DNA of 49,419 nucleotides from Oscillospiraceae bacterium. Lineage in GTDB: Bacteria > Bacillota > Clostridia > Oscillospirales > Oscillospiraceae. The stretch covers positions 1 to 49,419 of the forward strand of contig JAFVZT010000012.1 in the NCBI GenBank assembly GCA_017508045.1. The letters run 5' to 3'. The notes beneath the pieces were generated by a model. The model saw only the letters and a program-made list of their open reading frames with translations. It was not told the DNA's origin and ran no database searches. This document shows, one piece after another, positions 44,484 to 49,419 of this stretch; position 1 is the first letter of the stretch, and every line of letters starts with the position of its first letter. The translations under genes and the position numbers were made by a program.

Positions 44484-44512
44484 AAAAAGAGGAAGGCAAA
44501 CAGCCTTCCTCT
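44484..44512 (-). terminator. Terminator of yceD-rpmF
   Basis: A perfect 10-bp stem (44488-44497 with 44503-44512, AGAGGAAGGC type) with a 5-nt loop, followed on the minus strand by TTTTTCC and more T. Confidence 0.88.
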
Positions 44513-44532
44513 ATGCTTACGCTTTTCCTGCC

Positions 44533-44718
44533 TTAGTCAGCCTTGGCAGCCAGAACCTGACGACCATTGTAGTTGCCGCAAGCCTTGCAAGCTCTATGGG
44601 GCATGACGGGCTCACCGCACTTGGAGCAAACTGCTACGCTGGGAGCAGCCAGCTTCCAGTTGGAACCACGGCGCTTATCGCGACGGGCCTTGGATACTTT
44701 ACACTTAGGGACAGCCAT
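44533..44718 (-). CDS. rpmF: 50S ribosomal protein L32
   Basis: 61 residues from MAVPKCKVSKARRDKRR. The zinc-ribbon cysteines (CSKCGEPV and CKACGNY) are present, so this is the zinc form. The start at 44718 follows AAGGAGGTG; the upstream in-frame codon at 44739 has no site. It is co-transcribed with yceD, the usual partner. Confidence 0.98.
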   Translation of the reverse strand: MAVPKCKVSKARRDKRRGSNWKLAAPSVAVCSKCGEPVMPHRACKACGNYNGRQVLAAKAD

Positions 44719-44763
44719 GGATGACACCTCCTTGGTCAAACTGCTTTAACAGCATTTTCTTAC

Positions 44764-45264
44764 TTACTTATCGAGAAGCTGCCGTAAAGCAGCAAAACGG
44801 GGATCCGGTTCCTTTTGGCATCCGCAAGGACCGTCGTTCAGATTTTTTCCGCACCGGCAGCAAAGTCCTTGACAATCCGGCTTGCACAAAAGCTTGGAGT
44901 CTACATTCAATACGAACACAGTCCGTATAATTTCCTCCATATCCGCCGTGCCTGCCTCCAGTGGGAACACCCATTCATCTTCACTGTCTTCGTTGGACAA
45001 TTCTTCCACCAATACCACATCAATGGGAATTTTCACATCCCGGGTAAAGTCTGCGGCGCAGCGGTCGCACACACCGTGCAGGCGTGTTGTAACCAAGCCC
45101 TTCATAACCAACACATCGGCGGTATTGCGCACCGTGCCTTCGGCGCAAACAGGCTCAGTAACCGGAAAGCTTGTACCATACTGAAGATCGCTTAGATCCA
45201 CACTGTCAGAAAAGTTGACCGACGCGCCCGGAGTGTGAATAATCTCTTTTAACTCCAGCTGCAT
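44764..45264 (-). CDS. yceD: YceD/DUF177 family protein
   Basis: 166 residues. YceD is linked to 23S rRNA accumulation and almost always precedes rpmF. The family core with cysteines is seen as VCDRCAADF (near residue 74) and LCKPDCQGLCCRCGKNLN near the end, a likely zinc site. The ATG at 45264 (MQLELKEI) has GAGGGGG in front; the longer frame to 45324 runs through the promoter. Confidence 0.93.
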   Translation of the reverse strand: MQLELKEIIHTPGASVNFSDSVDLSDLQYGTSFPVTEPVCAEGTVRNTADVLVMKGLVTTRLHGVCDRCAADFTRDVKIPIDVVLVEELSNEDSEDEWVFPLEAGTADMEEIIRTVFVLNVDSKLLCKPDCQGLCCRCGKNLNDGPCGCQKEPDPRFAALRQLLDK

Positions 45265-45295
45265 AGTATCCCCCTCTTCACAGTCGTGCCTAGAT

Positions 45296-45324
45296 ATTAT
45301 ATAGGTTATTATGGAATTTGTCAA
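45296..45324 (-). promoter_or_regulatory. Consensus promoter of yceD-rpmF
   Basis: A perfect TTGACA (45319-45324) and TATAAT (45296-45301), 17-bp spacer, minus strand; start near 45289, leader about 25 nt. Confidence 0.88.
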
Positions 45325-45367
45325 ACATTATTTTTCATAAAATGCAGGATTTTCACATTGGTAATTT

Positions 45368-45396
45368 GCATATTTCAAACCCCGTGGACATACATT
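45368..45396 (+). promoter_or_regulatory. Sigma-E promoter of spoIVA
   Basis: GCATATT (45368-45374) and CATACATT (45389-45396), 14-bp spacer, match the mother-cell sigma-E consensus (GHATATT, 13-15 bp, CATACAHT) at every defined position. It lies just in front of AAAGGAGG and the spoIVA start. Confidence 0.9.
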
Positions 45397-45423
45397 GAAG
45401 CAAACCGCAAAAGGAGGCTGGCT

Positions 45424-46887
45424 ATGGAAAACATTTACGCGGACATCGCCGCCCGGACAGGGGGCAATATCTATATCGGCGTGGTAGGTCCGGTACGTAC
45501 CGGCAAGTCCACACTTATCAAAAGAATAATGGAGGAATTGGTCATACCCGGCATCAGCGATCCCTATCGGATCGAACGGGCAAAGGATGAGCTTCCCCAA
45601 AGCGGCTCTGGCAGAACGATTATGACCAGCGAGCCGAAATTTGTACCGGAGGAGGCCGTGGAAATATCCCCCGACGGAACTGCCAAGCTTCGGGTGCGTA
45701 TGATTGACACGGTGGGATATATGGTAGACGGTGCTGTAGGTTCGGAGGAAGACGGCGAGCCAAGAATGGTAACCACTCCCTGGTACGATTACGAAATCCC
45801 TATGACGGAAGCTGCAGAGCTGGGTACTAAAAAGGTTATGGAGGAGCATTGCTCCATCGGTCTGGTTGTCACCACAGACGGAACTATTACAGATATCCCC
45901 CGGAACGATTATGTTGCCGCCGAAAAGCAGGCCATATCCGATATGAAAGCCACAAACAAGCCCTTTCATGTGATTATTAACAGCCGCAATCCCAACGGAG
46001 AAGCTGCCAAAGCGGTCAAGGAAGAAATTTACAGAGAAACCGGCATTCTTCCGACCATTGCAGATTGCCAAGCCTTAACTACAGAAGACATCTGCGACCT
46101 GCTGCGCCAAATTCTTTACGCCTTCCCTATGCAGCAGCTGCATGTACATATGCCGCGCTGGCTGGACGCGCTGGAAGCAGAGCATCCGGTAAAGGCCTCC
46201 CTATATGAAGCGCTTATAAAGCGGGCAGAGGAAATTTCCGCCTTAGCCGAAGCAGAAAGCACACTAATGCAATTAAAGGAGCTTGAACAGGTTCTGGACT
46301 TTTCAATTCGCAAAATCGATCTTGCCACAGGTACTGTAATCTGCGCATTGAATTTCCCGGAAAAGCTGTTCTATGAAATTCTCAGCAACAAAGCCGGAAT
46401 ACCCATTTCGAACGATTCCCAATTGCTGTCCCTGCTGACAGAGCTTTCCGCCATAAAGCAGGAATATGATAAGATTTCCGACGCTCTGTCCTCAGTAAAG
46501 GCAACCGGCTACGGTATTGTTATGCCCACTGCCACCGAAATGAAACTGGAAACACCGGAGCTTTTGCGCAAAAACGGCTCTTTCGGTGTGAAACTGCGGG
46601 CAGGCGCGCCCTCCATACATATGATGCGCGTAGATATTGACACGGAAATCAGTCCCATTGTCGGTGACGAAAAGCAATCCCAGGATTTGATTAACTATCT
46701 GTCCGGCGAAGAGCCTGAAAAGCTATGGCAAAGCAATATTTTCGGAAAATCCGTATACGCAATGATACAGGAAGGGCTGACCTCCAAGCTTCTGCGTACG
46801 CCGGAGGATGTCCGGGATAAATTCCGGGGCAGTCTGACCAGAATTGTAAACGAAGGCGCAACCGGCTTAATTTGTCTCATTTTGTAA
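45424..46887 (+). CDS. spoIVA: Stage IV sporulation protein A
   Basis: 487 residues, close to the B. subtilis protein in length. SpoIVA is a mother-cell ATPase that polymerises on the forespore surface as the base of the spore coat. Seen: MENIYADIAARTGGNIYIGVVG-type start, Walker A GPVRTGKSTLI (near residue 25), RTIMTSEPKFVPEEAVEI, IDTVGYMV (near 99) and the conserved C-terminal end GATGLICLIL. The ATG has AAAGGAGG and a sigma-E promoter in front, so expression in the mother cell after engulfment starts is expected. Confidence 0.97.
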   Translation: MENIYADIAARTGGNIYIGVVGPVRTGKSTLIKRIMEELVIPGISDPYRIERAKDELPQSGSGRTIMTSEPKFVPEEAVEISPDGTAKLRVRMIDTVGYMVDGAVGSEEDGEPRMVTTPWYDYEIPMTEAAELGTKKVMEEHCSIGLVVTTDGTITDIPRNDYVAAEKQAISDMKATNKPFHVIINSRNPNGEAAKAVKEEIYRETGILPTIADCQALTTEDICDLLRQILYAFPMQQLHVHMPRWLDALEAEHPVKASLYEALIKRAEEISALAEAESTLMQLKELEQVLDFSIRKIDLATGTVICALNFPEKLFYEILSNKAGIPISNDSQLLSLLTELSAIKQEYDKISDALSSVKATGYGIVMPTATEMKLETPELLRKNGSFGVKLRAGAPSIHMMRVDIDTEISPIVGDEKQSQDLINYLSGEEPEKLWQSNIFGKSVYAMIQEGLTSKLLRTPEDVRDKFRGSLTRIVNEGATGLICLIL

Positions 46888-46895
46888 TATTGGTC

Positions 46896-46938
46896 AAATG
46901 GGGTCTGCAAAAACTTTTGCAGACCCCATTTCTTTGAT
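46896..46938 (+). terminator. Terminator of spoIVA
   Basis: A 17-bp perfect stem (46896-46912 with 46915-46931, AAATGGGGTCTGCAAAA type), 2-nt centre, then CTTTGATT. It may work in both directions. Confidence 0.85.
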
Positions 46939-47027
46939 TAAACCCTATGTATTATATAATTATTTGCTGCCACGGATATAGCGACGTATGCTCCCGGATA
47001 CGAAAGTGCTATTACCTTAGGTATCTA

Positions 47028-47440
47028 GGCGGGGACAACCGTGTCCCCTTGCCCCACAAATTTCTCCGTAAAAGCAACTGAATAAATACTGCCCCAAATT
47101 CATTTTTTAAACCGAGGGATTGCGGTTATTTGTTGTGCGCGTTTTTGACTGCTGCTTTTCAAAAGGGTTCACGCAAACCGTCACCTGTCTTGTTTGGTTG
47201 ATGTGGGTTTTTCTTAGGAGACAGGAGAACCGTCCCTCCGTCCCTAATTTAATTTTTAAGCCGAGGGATTGCGGTTACTTGTTATGCGCCTTTTTAAGCG
47301 TTACTTTTCAATAGGGTTCACGCAAACCGTCCCCTGTCTTTCCGCTTTCTAATAGGGTTCACGCAAACCGTCCCCCTGTCCTCCTGTGCTAGGACGTCCC
47401 GTGTGATTTGGGCCAACACACAGTACCGTCCCCTGTGTTA
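47028..47440. repeat. Cluster of ACCGTCCCC-core repeats
   Basis: The non-coding stretch from 46939 to 47451 is largely repeats. Two 88-bp units (47104-47191 and 47253-47340), from TTTTTAARCCGAGGGATTGC to AAACCGTCMCCTGTCTT, differ at about 11 positions. A shorter copy (GGGTTCACGCAAACCGTCCCCC) is at 47354-47380. Related short tags are GAACCGTCCCTCC (47228-47240), GTACCGTCCCCTGTG (47423-47437) and the hairpin GGGGACA-ACCG-TGTCCCC (47031-47048). From 46939 to 47027 I see nothing else. The same family flanks the Rhs gene on the other side. They look like REP-type sequences. Confidence 0.85.
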
Positions 47441-47451
47441 TGCGCTACAAG

Positions 47452-47712
47452 TCACATAACCACCGTCATAACCATAAGGAATAAGAGTACACTCATGAAC
47501 AAAAAGTAGCCGTATGTTAATTTGTCATATACTAACTTTTTTTTATTTTTAATTTCTTCCTTGCTGAATCCAAGATGACCTTGTTTTTTGTGCCACTTAT
47601 TGTCATCCTCCAAAGCCCATACAATAAACCTACGTGCAAGAAAATATGCAATTGTAATCACAATCATCAATCCAATAATGAGAAAGAGATCAAAAAAGTC
47701 GATAACGTTCAT
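47452..47712 (-). CDS. Small two-helix membrane protein, candidate immunity protein of the Rhs toxin
   Basis: 86 residues. Two membrane helices (about 6-32, FFDLFLIIGLMIVITIAYFL, and 66-86, YGYFLFMSVLLFLMVM) flank a charged cytoplasmic loop (DDNKWHKKQGHLGFSKEEIKNKKK). ATTGGAGG precedes the ATG. It lies 105 bp downstream of the Rhs C-terminal gene on the same strand and shares its AT-rich composition, the usual place for the cognate immunity gene. No family recognised; the immunity role is inferred from position and from the membrane-active look of the toxin tip. Confidence 0.7.
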   Translation of the reverse strand: MNVIDFFDLFLIIGLMIVITIAYFLARRFIVWALEDDNKWHKKQGHLGFSKEEIKNKKKLVYDKLTYGYFLFMSVLLFLMVMTVVM

Positions 47713-47817
47713 ATAGTGTCCTCCAATTATCTGCCTAGCCTAAACACTTGAAAAAAGTAAAAATATAATCCTTGGGTTTAAAGGTATAGATGTTCACTTT
47801 GGTTGCATATTTACATG

Positions 47818-48894
47818 CTATTTTTCTGCCCTGGCCTCAAAATAATTATCCAAAAAACTGCCAATTATTTCACCTAAAAGGTAACCTGCAACACCGCCTA
47901 AAGCGGGTATAAATTTGGATATAAATTTAATTCCCTTATTAACGCACCAACTGAGCAATGCCGAAAGACCTTCTGCAATTTTTTTGAATAATTTAGTTGC
48001 AATTTCCTTTACAAAAGATGTTACCTTCTTTAAAGAGTCAATAATTGATGTGACAAACAAGACATAGGTCAACGCTTTAAAAATCTTTCCGACTTTGGTT
48101 TTTAACTTATCTACTTTACCGGCAACCCAATTAAAGCACTGCCTAACACGATGGGGACTTCGTTTTACATCCTTTGCAATCTTACTTATATCTTTCCAGC
48201 GCAAATTTGCTTTAACTCCCAAAAGCCAACTTGCGCCATCAATAAGCTGTTCTAATATACTTTTCGCCTTTTCTCCTAATCTATTAAACACTGAGAGGAT
48301 TTTGCTCCACGAAATTGCTCCGTTACTATCAAAATTATTAATGACATTATTCTCACAGTATGAATACAGGTTAACTTCAAGCACATCATGTGTTGCAACA
48401 ATATTCACAATCGTATCAGAGGAAAGAAATCTACCCACAATCGGGTCATAATATCTACTTTGGAGGTAGTACAAGCCCGTCTCGGTGTCGTAGACATAGC
48501 CCCGGTAGCGCAGGGGGTTAATGGCACCCAGGGTGGCTGCCATAGTGCCGGTGGTGGAAAGCAGGTTGCCCCAGGCGTCGTAGCTGTAGCTGACTACAAG
48601 CTGTCCCGCAGCATTGAGGATGCCTACCACATCACCCTGGAGGTTGGTTACATAGTAGTATGCTGTGCCGTTATAGAACACCTTCATGGGCTGTCCCACA
48701 GCATCGTAGATAAAGTCCAGGGTGTCCGTTCCCATGGTCATACGGCTCAGGGTACTGCCGTTGTAGATGTACCGGTAGGTGGTTGTGCCGTTGGAGCGCT
48801 GGGTGCGCATACCGTCGGCGTTGTAGGGGTAGTTCCAGGTAGTTGTGCTATTGGACACGGCTGCCATGCTCCCAGGACGGCTCCGTGTCAACAC
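47818..48894 (-). CDS. Orphan Rhs C-terminal fragment with a putative membrane-active toxin tip
   Basis: 358 residues. Residues 15-192 are the end of an Rhs/YD-repeat shell: YD-type repeats (YNADGMRTQRSNG, FIYDAVGQPM), then the conserved core ending RYYDPIVGRFLSSD and NLYSYCENNVINNFDSNG. The variable tip (193-358) has no catalytic motif I recognise; it is Lys-rich and helical with hydrophobic stretches at 274-288 and 309-352, the last glycine-rich (IPALGGVAGYLLGEIIGSF), like a pore-forming peptide. The shell part is GC-rich and the tip AT-rich, typical of swapped Rhs tips. The reading frame begins (GTG) inside a repeat unit, with no signal peptide or N-terminal Rhs part, so it is probably a 5'-truncated, displaced cassette. 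An alternative GTG start lies at codon 13 (VSNSTTTWN), with no Shine-Dalgarno seen. Confidence 0.85.
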   Translation of the reverse strand: MLTRSRPGSMAAVSNSTTTWNYPYNADGMRTQRSNGTTTYRYIYNGSTLSRMTMGTDTLDFIYDAVGQPMKVFYNGTAYYYVTNLQGDVVGILNAAGQLVVSYSYDAWGNLLSTTGTMAATLGAINPLRYRGYVYDTETGLYYLQSRYYDPIVGRFLSSDTIVNIVATHDVLEVNLYSYCENNVINNFDSNGAISWSKILSVFNRLGEKAKSILEQLIDGASWLLGVKANLRWKDISKIAKDVKRSPHRVRQCFNWVAGKVDKLKTKVGKIFKALTYVLFVTSIIDSLKKVTSFVKEIATKLFKKIAEGLSALLSWCVNKGIKFISKFIPALGGVAGYLLGEIIGSFLDNYFEARAEK

Positions 48895-49104
48895 ACAGAA
48901 CCGTCCCCTGTGCTAAAAGGCACAAAATGTAACGTTATTCAGCTGATTTTGGACATTGGAGCATTTTTGCTCCAATGTCCAAGATTCAAATCAATAAAAC
49001 AGCTTAACTTCGCTTAAAACACCCACTTTTTCAGTGGTTTCAAACCGTCCCCTGTCTTAACTACTGCTTTTCAAAAGGGTTCACGCAAACCGTCCCCTGT
49101 CTTG
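48868..49104. repeat. Repeats and hairpins at the 5' side of the Rhs fragment
   Basis: Between the Rhs fragment and the next gene are GAACCGTCCCCTGTGC (48899-48914), AAACCGTCCCCTGTCTT (49042-49058) and a longer copy ending ...GGGTTCACGCAAACCGTCCCCTGTCTT (to 49103), all of the family at 47028-47440. GACACGGAGCCGTCCTGGGAG (minus strand, about 48869-48890) runs into the Rhs frame. A perfect 15-bp stem with a TTTT loop lies at 48949-48982 (TTGGACATTGGAGCA and its complement), without a clear T-run on either side. Confidence 0.8.
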
Positions 49105-49111
49105 TTGTCCC

Positions 49112-49419
49112 TTAAATAACACTCATCTTCGTTCTTGTGTCATTATCATCCTTAATATAGCGCACATTTTGGAAACCACTACTAACTACATATTGATATG
49201 TTTCCTCAATCATAGCTCGATCTTTTATGTATAGATCGACATAACAGCAATCATGTGCCAACAAAAGAATCTGGCACTTACTTTTTTGGAAATCGCTATA
49301 TGACAGTATTTCATCATATTTGTCATGTGGAAAGTAAGCCTGAAGCTTGAGAAAAATCACAAAATGCTCCTGTTTTATTGTCTCATAAAATTCGGAACCA
49401 TCGTATATAAAATTGTCGA
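49112..49419 (-). CDS. Partial gene resembling DUF2691, cut by the window edge
   Basis: The minus-strand frame is open to the window edge, so at least 101 codons are seen and the true start lies outside. The 3' part reads FLKLQAYFPHDKYDEI, then CQILLLAHDCCYVDLYIKD, and ends GFQNVRYIKDDNDTRTKMSVI, which I recall as the pattern of the DUF2691 family of small soluble proteins. It sits directly upstream of the repeat-bounded Rhs fragment; genes at such places are often immunity genes left from an earlier Rhs tip. Function not known. Confidence 0.6.
   Translation of the reverse strand, partial: DNFIYDGSEFYETIKQEHFVIFLKLQAYFPHDKYDEILSYSDFQKSKCQILLLAHDCCYVDLYIKDRAMIEETYQYVVSSGFQNVRYIKDDNDTRTKMSVI

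Noticed and set aside
45328-46071. Minus-strand open frame of 247 codons opposite spoIVA
   Set aside because: Antisense shadow of spoIVA with no ribosome binding site or domain.
47100-47440. Possible CRISPR array
   Set aside because: Repeats are of unequal length and spacing, diverged, and lack regular unique spacers or cas genes; they fit REP-type repeats.
48388-49017. Plus-strand open frame of 209 codons opposite the Rhs shell
   Set aside because: Antisense of the Rhs core; Val/Gly/His-rich shadow composition and it reads through the repeat units.

Overview
The window reads as chromosome from a spore-forming, anaerobic low-to-middle GC Firmicute of the class Clostridia, most likely an Oscillospiraceae/Ruminococcaceae-like gut bacterium (inference). 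Support comes from spoIVA behind a textbook sigma-E promoter, spmA-spmB, a PASTA-containing division penicillin-binding protein, MurE with the DNPR motif of meso-diaminopimelate enzymes, HPr kinase, RsfS/YqeK, a two-cluster ferredoxin, and many sigma-A promoters with near-consensus -35/-10 boxes 17 bp apart.

Layout. 1-212: a tRNA-Val/tRNA-Asp unit (the Asp gene is cut by the window edge) with its promoter. 288-14732: a division and cell-wall (dcw) cluster on the minus strand, in transcription order mraZ, rsmH, ftsL, ftsI/pbpB, murE, murF, mraY, ftsW, murG, ftsQ, ftsZ, then past a terminator a methyltransferase and hslO. It starts at a promoter followed by four MraZ-type operator repeats. murD, murC, murB and ftsA are not in it. 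14808-17132: a stand-alone clpC. 17202-19069 (plus): ferredoxin, trmN6-like methyltransferase, rsmI. 19120-22436: two paralogous DUF4886-type lipoproteins, about 80% identical, each with its own promoter and terminator, flanking spmA-spmB. 22513-32316 (minus): smc, ftsY, rdgB, yhbY, a shortened nadD fused to yqeK, rsfS and leuS in a tight run, then rpsU with its own promoter. 32361-35800: a ZIP metal transporter, a secreted lysozyme with SH3 repeats, and mnmA. 35799-37860: a PadR-regulated three-gene operon divergent from a membrane-anchored protein of unknown function. 37856-46938: rluD-type pseudouridine synthase and hprK; rpmB; a palindromic repeat; ltaS-like, plsY and der; rpmF and yceD; spoIVA.

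46939-49419 is clearly accessory. It is packed with short repeats built on an ACCGTCCCC core and carries an orphan Rhs C-terminal fragment with a membrane-active-looking toxin tip, a small two-helix membrane protein directly downstream (candidate immunity protein), and at the window edge a partial gene resembling DUF2691. This Rhs/repeat block is the best candidate for something undescribed. The other high-value observations are the internally shortened NadD domain, the duplicated lipoproteins around spmAB, and the PadR operon.

How the genes work together: the left third makes peptidoglycan precursors and the septum (lipid I/II synthesis by MraY and MurG, septal polymerisation by FtsW and FtsI, assembly by FtsZ/FtsQ/FtsL); the middle handles chromosome segregation, protein targeting, nucleotide hygiene and ribosome maturation; the right third covers envelope lipids and polymers, ribosomal proteins and spore coat assembly.
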